A stretch of 6,467 nt of DNA from Phycisphaerales bacterium. Its GTDB lineage: Bacteria > Planctomycetota > Phycisphaerae > Tepidisphaerales > Tepidisphaeraceae. A model generated the notes under the pieces. It saw nothing but the letters and a program-made list of their open reading frames with translations. It was not told where the DNA came from and searched no databases. A program made the translations under genes and the position numbers. Below, in pieces: positions 1-6,461 of this stretch (position 1 is the first letter of the stretch; every line of letters begins with the position of its first letter). The stretch lies in contig JAQGHK010000473.1 in assembly GCA_028288875.1 (NCBI GenBank), positions 1 through 6,467 of the forward strand, given 5' to 3'.

Positions 1-479
1 ACCAGCAGGCCGAATGTCACCGGCCGAAAACTGATGAACGGCAATGTGAAGAACGCCGCGACGGCGGTCAGGATGGCCACGCCCAAGTCGTCCGCCACCT
101 TGGTATGAATTCTTGCGGCCGCCGCGATTAGTGCGATGATGCCGGCAGAGCAGATTGCCGTCACCACCATCGCCAGTCGAAATCCGCCGACCGCCCAGAT
201 CGCGTGCATGAACAGCTCGGCCAACCACGAGTAGGGCGTCCACGGCGTCTTCAAGCTCGCAAAGCTGATGCGATCCACCAGCGGCCCGATGCCGTCGCTC
301 AATAACTGGTCGGCCACGCGCAAGTGCCAGAAGGCGTCCGGGTCCATCGTGTCGGATTGAATCGCCTTCCCCGCGCCGACGAGCGCCAAAAGGGCGATCA
401 GTGGCCAGAACCCGCCGGCACGTTTTGTGTCGGCAGGCGCGGCGTAGGGCGAATCGGCCGTCATGACGGCTTGAGTCAT
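1..479 (-). CDS. Multi-pass membrane protein, GT-C glycosyltransferase-like, N-terminal part (cut by window edge)
   Basis: An open frame runs leftward from ATG at 479 to the edge with no stop, giving about 159 residues; the C-terminal part lies outside. After a short polar N-terminus there is a hydrophobic segment (about residues 24-37). Next comes DPDAFWHLRVADQLL, then DRISF, a TPW and a WLAELF motif, and further hydrophobic segments (about residues 95-115 and 130-150). A DPD-FWHL, D-SF, W-WL-E pattern after the first helix recurs in large uncharacterised bacterial membrane proteins related to GT-C glycosyltransferases, which use lipid-linked sugars at the membrane. The acidic DPD in the first outer loop fits that fold. 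The substrate cannot be inferred. No Shine-Dalgarno precedes ATG 479; an in-frame ATG at 464 is an alternative start. The gene is divergent from the ABC exporter. Coding is well supported by composition and motifs; the glycosyltransferase assignment is tentative. Confidence 0.72.
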   Translation of the reverse strand, partial: MTQAVMTADSPYAAPADTKRAGGFWPLIALLALVGAGKAIQSDTMDPDAFWHLRVADQLLSDGIGPLVDRISFASLKTPWTPYSWLAELFMHAIWAVGGFRLAMVVTAICSAGIIALIAAAARIHTKVADDLGVAILTAVAAFFTLPFISFRPVTFGLL

Positions 480-521
480 AATTTGTTTATCGGCCGCTCG
501 CCCTACAATCGCCAAACTTTC
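480..521. promoter_or_regulatory. Divergent promoter region between membrane protein and ABC exporter
   Basis: Only 42 bp separate the two divergent start codons, so both promoters must overlap here or lie inside the neighbouring genes. For the plus strand, TACAAT at 504-509 matches the -10 consensus at 5 of 6 positions, and a weak TTGTTT lies at 483-488 with a 15-bp spacer. This would place transcription start only a few bases before ATG 522. For the minus strand, TTGGCG (read leftward from 515) and GATAAA (read leftward from 491) are spaced 18 bp, a weak sigma70-like pair. Neither start codon has a Shine-Dalgarno. The location is firm from gene geometry; the exact boxes are inferred by eye. 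Confidence 0.4.
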
Positions 522-2405
522 ATGAACGCCCCGCAAACCCCGACCCCGAGCCCCGCCAAGAACGCTTCCGATCACGTGTTCCGTCGGCTCGTTCACCTCC
601 TTGGTCCGTATCGCGGGCGCATCGGCCTTGGCTTGGTTCTGCTGCTGATGTCGCTGCCGGGCGAGTTGTTTCCCGCCTTCATCTGGCTGTATGTGGTCGA
701 CGGCCTAATCCATCCCGAACCTGGCAGAGCGGTGAACGCGGTGGGGTGGCTCGTCTCTTTCGGCGGCCGGATCGAAAGCAAGCACGCGCTGCTGATCTCG
801 GCCATCACGTGGATGGCGGGAGTCTATGTCGTCTTTGAGTCTCTCGAAACGCTCAGCAGCAACGTGCTGCAACGCACCGCTGAGGCGTTCATCCGCGACC
901 TGCGCCGCCGGGTCTACGGCAAACTGCAGGGCCAAAGCCTGTCGTGGCTGCAACGGCAGCGCACCGGCGATTTGATGAGCCGGTCGCTCAGCGACGTCGA
1001 CGAACTCCGCGGCTTCGTCGTCGGCGGCATTGATCAGATCGTCGGCGAAGGGCTGCTTTGGGTAATCACCGTGATCGTCGTCTTCTCGATCGACTGGCGC
1101 GTGGCCAGCGTATCGATGGCGCCGCTGGTCGCGGTCTATCTGCTTCTCCGCGTGTTCAACAAGAAGGTTGGACCGATCTACAAGAGCGCCCGCGATGCGC
1201 AGGGCCGGGTGTCGTCTCGGCTGCAGGAAAACCTCAGCGGCGTGATCGTCATCAAAACCTTCGGCCGAGAACAGGCCGAGGCGGAGCGGTTTGATGCCGT
1301 CACACAGGAAAATCTGCTCGAGCAGGTAAAATCGATCAACGCCCGCACGATCTATTTCCCGTTCACGCGGGCCGTCGGTTTCCTGAGTAACGTCTTCATG
1401 ATCGGCATGAGCGGCTGGCTGCTGCTCAGCGGCAGTTCCACGTTCACGTTCGGCAAGCTGGTGATGTTCCGCTCGTACTGGTACCGCCTGTTCGGCCCGG
1501 TGCAGACGTTGGCGCGTGTGAACGACATGGTGCAGCGTGCGATGGCCAGCTGCCGGCGCATCTACGAAGTGCTGGACGCGCCGGACGATCTGCCGGACGC
1601 GCCCGATGCGGCGGATCTGAAGCAGGTTGAAGGCCATCTTGTTCTCCGGGATATCGACTTCGCCTATGCCGGCACTGACGCGGCGAAGTCTACTGTGCTC
1701 CGCGGCGTCACTATCGACATTCCCGCCGGCAAAACCGTCGCCATCGTTGGGCCCAGCGGGGCAGGGAAGTCGACGATTCTCAACCTGCTGCTCCGCTTCT
1801 ACGACCCCACGCGCGGCGTCATCACGCTCGATGGGCATGACCTGCGGCAGATCAAGCGCGAATCGCTTCGCCGGCACTCGGCGCTCGTGCAACAGGAAAC
1901 ATTCCTGTTCAACGAATCGATCGGCGAGAACATCCGCTACGGCCACAGCGATGCGACGCAGGATCAGGTCATCACCGCCGCCAAAGCCGCCAACGCGCAC
2001 GGATTCATCAGCAAACTGCCCGACGGATACGCTACCGTCGCCGGCGAGCGCGGCATCCGCCTGAGCGGCGGGCAGAAGCAACGCATCAGCCTCGCCCGCG
2101 CGTTCCTAGCCGATCCGAAAGTGCTGTTGCTGGACGAACCCACCAGCAGCGTAGAGCCGGATAGCGAGGCGATCATCGTCGCCGCAATCGACCGCCTGAT
2201 GGTCGGCCGCACCACCGTCATCACCACACACCGGCCGAGCCTCGTGAGCAGCGCCGATTTGGTGTACGTCATCGAAAACGGCCAAGTCAGCCACAGCGGC
2301 CCGGTCGCCGAGGTGCGCGAGGCGAGTTCGTGGTTCGATCGCTTCATGCGCAGCGCCATCGAAGACTATCTGGTCCCTTCGCCCGGTAATCCGGGAGAGG
2401 GTTAG
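522..2405 (+). CDS. ABC exporter half-transporter, fused permease and ATPase (MsbA-like, type I)
   Basis: This 627-residue protein has the usual length for a homodimeric type-I exporter that uses ATP to move lipids, drugs or peptides outward across the inner membrane. The membrane domain spans about residues 20-330, with hydrophobic segments near 34-63, 88-108, 168-190, 193-211, 281-303 and 306-325. The ATPase domain follows, with an A-loop tyrosine (Y382), Walker A GPSGAGKST (410-418), Q-loop Q458, signature LSGGQ (514-518), Walker B VLLLDE (534-539) with catalytic E539, and H-loop H570. All catalytic elements are intact. The D-loop reads SSVEPD rather than the common SALD. ATG 522 (MNAPQTPTPS) was chosen because the frame further upstream overlaps the divergent gene and encodes unrelated sequence; no Shine-Dalgarno is visible. 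The last residues, from about SPGNPGEG, are encoded by a REP-like repeat. The substrate is unknown; a lipid A flippase role is possible but not shown. Confidence 0.93.
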   Translation: MNAPQTPTPSPAKNASDHVFRRLVHLLGPYRGRIGLGLVLLLMSLPGELFPAFIWLYVVDGLIHPEPGRAVNAVGWLVSFGGRIESKHALLISAITWMAGVYVVFESLETLSSNVLQRTAEAFIRDLRRRVYGKLQGQSLSWLQRQRTGDLMSRSLSDVDELRGFVVGGIDQIVGEGLLWVITVIVVFSIDWRVASVSMAPLVAVYLLLRVFNKKVGPIYKSARDAQGRVSSRLQENLSGVIVIKTFGREQAEAERFDAVTQENLLEQVKSINARTIYFPFTRAVGFLSNVFMIGMSGWLLLSGSSTFTFGKLVMFRSYWYRLFGPVQTLARVNDMVQRAMASCRRIYEVLDAPDDLPDAPDAADLKQVEGHLVLRDIDFAYAGTDAAKSTVLRGVTIDIPAGKTVAIVGPSGAGKSTILNLLLRFYDPTRGVITLDGHDLRQIKRESLRRHSALVQQETFLFNESIGENIRYGHSDATQDQVITAAKAANAHGFISKLPDGYATVAGERGIRLSGGQKQRISLARAFLADPKVLLLDEPTSSVEPDSEAIIVAAIDRLMVGRTTVITTHRPSLVSSADLVYVIENGQVSHSGPVAEVREASSWFDRFMRSAIEDYLVPSPGNPGEG

Positions 2406-2413
2406 GGAGAGGG
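2375..2413. repeat. REP-like palindromic repeat at ABC/DUF429 junction
   Basis: An imperfect hairpin pairs CCCGG (2382-2386) with CCGGG (2391-2395) around a TAAT loop. After one mismatch it continues with 2376-2380 against 2397-2401, including one G-T pair. The right arm GGGAGAGGG (2393-2401) is then repeated exactly at 2405-2413, separated by TTA. This GGGAGAGGGTTAGGG-type element resembles dispersed REP-like repeats seen in many GC-rich bacterial genomes, from general knowledge. Only one copy is present here, so dispersal cannot be shown. It contains the TAG stop of the ABC gene and the purine-rich tract before the next start. Confidence 0.6.
2405..2413 (+). promoter_or_regulatory. Ribosome binding site of the DUF429 gene, formed by the repeat
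   Basis: GGGAGAGGG lies 7 bp before ATG 2421 and contains GAGG, which can pair with the 16S anti-Shine-Dalgarno sequence at normal spacing. It is the second arm of the REP-like element, so the repeat seems to serve as the translation signal. It supports ATG 2421 as the start. Function is inferred from position and sequence only. Confidence 0.5.
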
Positions 2414-2420
2414 TCTGCCC

Positions 2421-3254
2421 ATGTCGCCAATTAACACCGTCTACGGCGTCGACTTCTCCGGCGCCAGACTCGCCGGCCTGAATGCGTGGATCGCCACGCT
2501 CGATGTGCCATCGAAAACCATCACAGCGCTTGATCGCCTCGGTGATCTCGCCGGCGACGACACGCGGGCGGTGTCGCTCGCATATCTCGTCGAATCCATT
2601 CGGGCCTCGAACCAGGCGCTCTGGGCGATTGATTTTCCTTTCGCGCTGCCGCTCGAAATCCTCGACGGAGGCTTCACGTTTCGCGATCAACTCGCTTGGC
2701 TGAAGGATCAGCCCGACGACGCCTACGCCTTCGGCCGCGTCTGCGTCGATCGCGCCCTTGCCCGCGGCCACGGCATGCACGTACGGCGGGACACCGACAA
2801 GGAAACCAAAACGCCTTTCGACTGCTACCACTACCGCATCATCTGTCAGACCTTCTACGGCATGCGGAACGTGATGGCGCCGCTGCACCGGACGAAGGGC
2901 ACGATCACCCCGCCGTTCGACCGGATGGATCGAGACTTCGATCGCGCTGTGGTCGAAGGTTGTCCCGGTAGCACGCTGAAGCGGTGGGGCGCGCCGCACC
3001 ATTCCTACAAACAGCCCGCCGGCGGGCCGCTGGAACCGAAACGGCTGAAGAACCGAAAACTGATCTTGGACGCCATTCGCAGCCGTGTGACGTTGAGCGA
3101 TTCGTTCGTCCGAAAGATCCAGCGTAACGGTGGCGGCGATGCACTCGATGCCGTCCTCGCGGCCGTCGGCGGGTGGGAGAGTTGGCAGAGCACGGATGCC
3201 ACGGCGATGCGAAAGCACCCACGATACTCGCGCGAGGGGCGCATCTTCGCATGA
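2421..3254 (+). CDS. DUF429 family protein, predicted RNase H-fold nuclease
   Basis: This 277-residue soluble protein begins YGVDFSGAR, the first strand of an RNase H-like fold with acidic D11. WAIDFPFALP follows, with D71 in the second conserved strand. Later come VEGCPGST (E179), in the place of the family's usual VE-x-x-P motif, GDALDAVLAAVGG (D240 and D243) near the C-terminal helix, and a closing YSREGRIF like the Y-x-x-EG-W-I/F-Y ending of relatives. These match DUF429 (COG4328/COG2410-type predicted nucleases). The acidic residues would bind metal, but activity and substrate are unproven for this family. There is no signal peptide or membrane segment, so it is likely cytoplasmic. It starts 15 bp after the ABC stop and is probably co-transcribed with it. 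Such proteins are scattered widely and the pairing does not reveal a job. Confidence 0.82.
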   Translation: MSPINTVYGVDFSGARLAGLNAWIATLDVPSKTITALDRLGDLAGDDTRAVSLAYLVESIRASNQALWAIDFPFALPLEILDGGFTFRDQLAWLKDQPDDAYAFGRVCVDRALARGHGMHVRRDTDKETKTPFDCYHYRIICQTFYGMRNVMAPLHRTKGTITPPFDRMDRDFDRAVVEGCPGSTLKRWGAPHHSYKQPAGGPLEPKRLKNRKLILDAIRSRVTLSDSFVRKIQRNGGGDALDAVLAAVGGWESWQSTDATAMRKHPRYSREGRIFA

Positions 3255-3317
3255 ACCGTTCGTGATTCGTTTTCGTCCATCCGTCATTACGGTCCCCGTG
3301 CTAGCATCGTGCGGACT
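3255..3317 (+). promoter_or_regulatory. Possible promoter before the hydrolase gene
   Basis: The 54-bp gap after the DUF429 stop holds TGCTAGCAT at 3299-3307, an extended -10-like box (TAGCAT, 4 of 6 matches). No convincing -35 was found. No Shine-Dalgarno precedes either GTG at 3309 or GTG at 3318. If the box is real, transcription would begin at about 3314, giving a leaderless or near-leaderless message starting at GTG 3318. A tiny CCGT/ACGG inverted repeat at 3281-3292 is too weak to be called a terminator. This is a weak inference. Confidence 0.3.
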
Positions 3318-4685
3318 GTGAGCGACACCATCCATTCCAACAGGCACCAAATTTCGCAGTCGCCCGAGTCTGAATGGACTTGGGTGCCATTACTGGGCGT
3401 TCGCATTCACGCCCGCGTATGGCGGCGGGATGCGGAAGCTCCGGCATCCGTGCCGCTGGTGCTGGTGGCCGGCTTGGGCGTCTCCAGCACGTACTGGGTG
3501 CGATTCGGGCGACGAATGGCGGGGGACTTCGAGGTGCTCGCGCCGGACCTGCCGGGCTTCGGCCGAACCAAGAAAACTCCCGGCACGCCCTGGCCGGGCG
3601 GGCCCGATGTGCGCGAGCAAGCGGACCAACTGCTCGCATGGATGGACGCGCGGGGCCTCGGCCGAGTCGCGCTCTGCGGCCATTCCACTGGCGGGCAGGT
3701 CGCTGTTGAATTCGCCAACCGCCATCCGCAGCGCGCGCAGCGGTTGATCCTCGCCGCGCCGACCTTCGCGCCCGGCCAGCGCAGCGTCCTGAAATACATT
3801 CCTCGCCTCCTCGCATGCAGTTGGGTGGAAGCGCCGTCGCTCACGCCGATGCTGATGTTTGAATACCTCCGCACCGGCATCCCCCGTGCGTTCCAGCAGG
3901 CGCTGCGGTTCATCGTCGATCCCGTTGAATCCAAGCTGCCGCGCATCACAGTGCCCACGCTTGTCATCGCCGGCCAATATGACCTGCTCGTGCCGCAGTC
4001 CTGGACGAAAACGATCGCCGCCCGGCTGCCGAATGCGGAACTGGTCACGATCGATAACGTCGGCCATGCGGTGCAATACTCCTCCGCGGCCGTCATGGCG
4101 AAGCTGGTGCGGCAGTTCCTTCGCCGATCGCCGATCGAACCGACGCCGACCGACAACGTGCCTTCGCCGGCGGATACAAATCGACGACCAGCGGTCGGGC
4201 CGCACGGCCCGCTCGGCGAGATCATCGATATGGCCACGCGCATCTTCCCCATTGCGCCGTCGCCGGTGGTCGTAGCGGCGGACGATCCGTGTCATGATCC
4301 GCTCGGCCCGCCGCAGCCGATCCGCCCGCGGGTGCACGGGGTGATAGACTACGCCGTGTACGCCGCAGCGCTATGGGCCACGCGCCAACGCGCCGATTCG
4401 CCGAGATCCCGATGGGCCGTCGCGATCACTGCGGCCGCGGGCTTGGCGGGCAATGCGATGACTGATCACCGCGCCGCGATTTTGCCCAAGATCCCGATGC
4501 TCGTGCATGCCAACGCCGAAATCGTCAGCGGCCTGCACCTGCTGCTGGCGAGCTGCACCTATCTTCGCCGCGAGCCCGCCCGGCGGAAAGTTGCGCTGCT
4601 GGGCCTGTATCAACTCGCCGCCGCGACGCTCACTGCTAAGCCCACGGGCCCGGCTCGGCGGTCTCAAAGCAGCACCGATGTTTAG
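3309..4685 (+). CDS. Alpha/beta hydrolase fused to a C-terminal small membrane domain
   Basis: The protein has 458 residues from GTG 3309; GTG 3318, three codons in, is equally possible. Residues about 25-275 form an alpha/beta hydrolase: oxyanion-region VAGLG (53-57), LAPDLPGFGRT (77-87), nucleophile elbow GHSTGG with S126, acid D225 in AGQYDLLVP, and H253 in NVGHAV. The triad is complete, so esterase-, lipase- or epoxide-hydrolase-like activity is plausible; the substrate cannot be named. A proline-rich linker (about 274-338) leads to a second domain (about 339-445) with RVHGVIDY, AMTDH, IPMLVHANAE and four hydrophobic segments near 344-358, 368-384, 403-418 and 426-442. It resembles small bacterial membrane proteins with HG-x-x-DY and TD-Y/H motifs, sometimes likened to SPW-type proteins. 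This would anchor the hydrolase to the membrane. Typical stand-alone hydrolases are about 280 residues. The hydrolase call is firm; the second domain's identity is tentative. Confidence 0.87.
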   Translation: MRTVSDTIHSNRHQISQSPESEWTWVPLLGVRIHARVWRRDAEAPASVPLVLVAGLGVSSTYWVRFGRRMAGDFEVLAPDLPGFGRTKKTPGTPWPGGPDVREQADQLLAWMDARGLGRVALCGHSTGGQVAVEFANRHPQRAQRLILAAPTFAPGQRSVLKYIPRLLACSWVEAPSLTPMLMFEYLRTGIPRAFQQALRFIVDPVESKLPRITVPTLVIAGQYDLLVPQSWTKTIAARLPNAELVTIDNVGHAVQYSSAAVMAKLVRQFLRRSPIEPTPTDNVPSPADTNRRPAVGPHGPLGEIIDMATRIFPIAPSPVVVAADDPCHDPLGPPQPIRPRVHGVIDYAVYAAALWATRQRADSPRSRWAVAITAAAGLAGNAMTDHRAAILPKIPMLVHANAEIVSGLHLLLASCTYLRREPARRKVALLGLYQLAAATLTAKPTGPARRSQSSTDV

Positions 4686-4713
4686 CCCCATGCGCTGTGG
4701 CCCTTCGCGCAAT

Positions 4714-4755
4714 ACCCTCGGCACGGGTGGCGTTAGCCAGTCCGTGCCGAAGGGT
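4714..4755. terminator. Long imperfect inverted repeat between convergent genes, possible bidirectional terminator
   Basis: ACCCT-CGGCACGG (4714-4726) pairs with CCGTGCCG-A-AGGGT (4742-4755) with one bulged A. Inside it, TGGC (4728-4731) pairs with GCCA (4736-4739) around a GTTA loop. That gives about 17 base pairs in total. It lies between the hydrolase stop (4685) and the stop of the minus-strand gene (4775), where a terminator for both directions is expected. No T-tract follows on either strand, so it is not a canonical intrinsic terminator. It could instead be a dispersed palindromic repeat or a 3'-end stabilising hairpin. The pairing is seen directly; the function is inferred. Confidence 0.45.
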
Positions 4756-4774
4756 GGGAAGGGGATCGTTGGGA

Positions 4775-6454
4775 TTATTTGTCAGTGATGTTGATCGCGT
4801 CGTAGTTGTACTGAATGTCGTACGCCGCACTGGCCTGCAGGGTCAGCGAAACCGTTTCGGTTCCTTCGGCCTTACCGTCCTTGATCGCGTCGACGGAGAA
4901 GAACCGCGTGCTCTGCCCCGGCAGATACAGTGCAGAGATCGGGTCCGCACCAAAGGTGTAGTCGGTGCCGAGCTTTGCGGTGCCGCCGAGCTTGTAGTTG
5001 GCGTAGAACGTATCGAACTCGTACGGATCGTTGCCAACTTCCTTGATCAAGAAGCCGCCTTCCTTGCCGCCTTCAACGGCGTTTGAATAGAAGTTGACCG
5101 TAAGCACGGGCACCTTGCTGAAAACGCTGGCCAAGGCGACATCACTGTTGCCGCTCTTGGTGGTGGTGCCGGCGAGGACGATCTTGTTCGCCCGTAAACC
5201 GATGCCGCCGGCGTAGTCGGCGCCGCCGGAGAAATCGATGCTGGTATACCCGGCCGATCCGAAGCCTGCATCCAATTTGCCCGCGGTCGTGAAGCGGGCG
5301 ATATCGAAGTTTGAACTGCCGTCCGTGGTCGTTCCGAATGCCAGAACTTTTCCGTCAGGCTGGAACTTCACGTCGTCAATCATGTTCGCGCCGCCGCTGC
5401 TCAGGGTCGCCTTGCCGCCATTGCCGAAGCCCGCCGTTGGCGTGCCGTTGCTGTTGAACTCCGCCAGTGCGAAGTAGGCGTGCTTGCCATTCCCACCATT
5501 CGCGAAACCACCAACGATGATGTGGCCCGACGCATCAACATCCACCGCGTTGGCGATCTCATACCCCGTGCCGAAGCTCGGCGAGATGTGACCCTGCGAG
5601 CCGAAGCTGGAGTCGGTCATGCCGGTGGAGGTGAACCGCGCCACGCCCCAGCCATAGTTGCTGCGACCCACGACGTCGACTCGGCCATCGGGCTGCATCA
5701 CCATGCTTTGTGCTTCCTGGTGATCGGTCGCGTTGTTATTGCTGAACTCCGTGTAATTCATGCCCTGGTAGCCGTAGCTCGAATCGAGCGAGCCATCAGT
5801 ATTCAGCCGTGCGACGGCGAATTCCAGATCGCGCCCACCCAGGGCCTGCCGCGACATGTCGGCCGTGCCGGCGATGACAATCTTGCCGTCGTTTTGAATG
5901 CCCAGGCCAACGGCAGTGGAGTTTGTGGCGGTGGTTTCGCTGAAGCTCTGCGGCAGCTTGTACTTCAGCGTCTGCAGGCCCGTGCCGGAAAAGTTGGTGT
6001 CGAAGGTGCCGTCAAAGTGCAGGCGGGCGACCGCCGCGTATTGGTGCGTGCCATAGGTGGCCGTGCCGACGACCGTGATGTCTGATCCACGAATGCTGAG
6101 TGCCGCCGCATGGTCGTCGCCGCCGAAATTGACGTAAGCCTTACCGTCGCCGCTGAACGAGGTGTCCAGCTTGCCATTCTTCAGATACCGGCTGACTTCA
6201 AAATCGCCGTTAGTGGTACTGAGGACGTACGTGCCGGTGTAATCGCACTGGACGGCCGCTCCGTAATCGTTGCCGCCGAGGCCGGTGGTGACTTTCCCGC
6301 CGGTGCCGAACGACGGATCCAGACTGCCCGCACTCATCAACTGCCGCGGATCGAGTGCTTCAAATACGCAGGCCGACTGAACCGGTGACCGGCGTGAGGC
6401 TACAGATGTAGTTGACTGAGAGGACAAACGACGCGTTGCATTCTGCGAGGCCAT
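4775..6454 (-). CDS. LEPR-XLL-type surface protein with delta-60 repeats and Calx-beta-like domain
   Basis: This complete 559-residue protein starts at ATG 6454, supported by GAAGGA 7 bp upstream. The N-terminus is basic and Ser/Thr-rich, with no hydrophobic signal-peptide core. It then reads FEALDPRQLMSAG (31-43), a variant of the LEPR-XLL motif found near the N-terminus of many planctomycete extracellular proteins. Residues about 45-445 hold seven delta-60-like repeats, each opening with a D-x-x-FG-x-x-G element and followed by G-x-(I/V)-x-x-x-G and F-x-(V/I)-A-R-(F/Y/L) strands. Residues about 448-540 look like a Calx-beta domain (AVEGGKEGGF, GGTAKLGTDYTF, KAEGTETVSLTL), a calcium-binding adhesion-type fold. 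The protein ends at NITDK with no visible PEP-CTERM, dockerin or LPxTG sorting signal. It is probably exported or on the cell surface, perhaps in adhesion or matrix; the role is inferred. It faces the plus-strand genes convergently and is likely transcribed alone from a promoter outside the window. Confidence 0.9.
   Translation of the reverse strand: MASQNATRRLSSQSTTSVASRRSPVQSACVFEALDPRQLMSAGSLDPSFGTGGKVTTGLGGNDYGAAVQCDYTGTYVLSTTNGDFEVSRYLKNGKLDTSFSGDGKAYVNFGGDDHAAALSIRGSDITVVGTATYGTHQYAAVARLHFDGTFDTNFSGTGLQTLKYKLPQSFSETTATNSTAVGLGIQNDGKIVIAGTADMSRQALGGRDLEFAVARLNTDGSLDSSYGYQGMNYTEFSNNNATDHQEAQSMVMQPDGRVDVVGRSNYGWGVARFTSTGMTDSSFGSQGHISPSFGTGYEIANAVDVDASGHIIVGGFANGGNGKHAYFALAEFNSNGTPTAGFGNGGKATLSSGGANMIDDVKFQPDGKVLAFGTTTDGSSNFDIARFTTAGKLDAGFGSAGYTSIDFSGGADYAGGIGLRANKIVLAGTTTKSGNSDVALASVFSKVPVLTVNFYSNAVEGGKEGGFLIKEVGNDPYEFDTFYANYKLGGTAKLGTDYTFGADPISALYLPGQSTRFFSVDAIKDGKAEGTETVSLTLQASAAYDIQYNYDAINITDK
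5120..6322 (-). repeat. Seven delta-60-like protein repeats within the surface protein gene
   Basis: Units begin at residues 45, 96, 151, 223, 280, 339 and 394, with spacings of 51, 55, 72, 57, 59 and 55 residues. The opening elements include LDPSFGTGG, LDTSFSGDG, FDTNFSGTG, LDSSYGYQG and LDAGFGSAG. QPDGKVLAFGT-type strands follow in the better-conserved units. The fourth and fifth units are recognisable but the third carries an insertion. The repeats are diverged at the DNA level, so they are not a recent tandem expansion. Confidence 0.8.
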
Positions 6455-6461
6455 GGGACAT

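Noticed and set aside
324..521. Upstream extension of the ABC exporter by 66 codons
   Set aside because: It overlaps the divergent membrane protein gene and encodes sequence unlike an exporter N-terminus; ATG 522 fits the usual length.
705..2081. 458-codon open frame on the minus strand opposite the ABC exporter
   Set aside because: Its translation is rich in Arg, Asp, His, Glu and Ala with no domain motif, as expected for the antisense of a GC-rich gene. The plus strand carries all ABC motifs.
3281..3292. Small CCGT/ACGG inverted repeat as a terminator after DUF429
   Set aside because: Only four base pairs and no T-tract; expected by chance.
2106..3350. 414-codon minus-strand open frame opposite the ABC end and DUF429 gene
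   Set aside because: It spans the opposite strand of two genes with recognisable families and has no motif of its own; it is an antisense shadow.
3390..4337. 315-codon minus-strand open frame opposite the hydrolase
   Set aside because: Arg-rich shadow composition; the plus strand has an intact catalytic triad in frame.
5480..6085. 201-codon plus-strand open frame inside the surface protein gene
   Set aside because: It mirrors the delta-60 repeats on the other strand and shows no independent motif or ribosome binding site.
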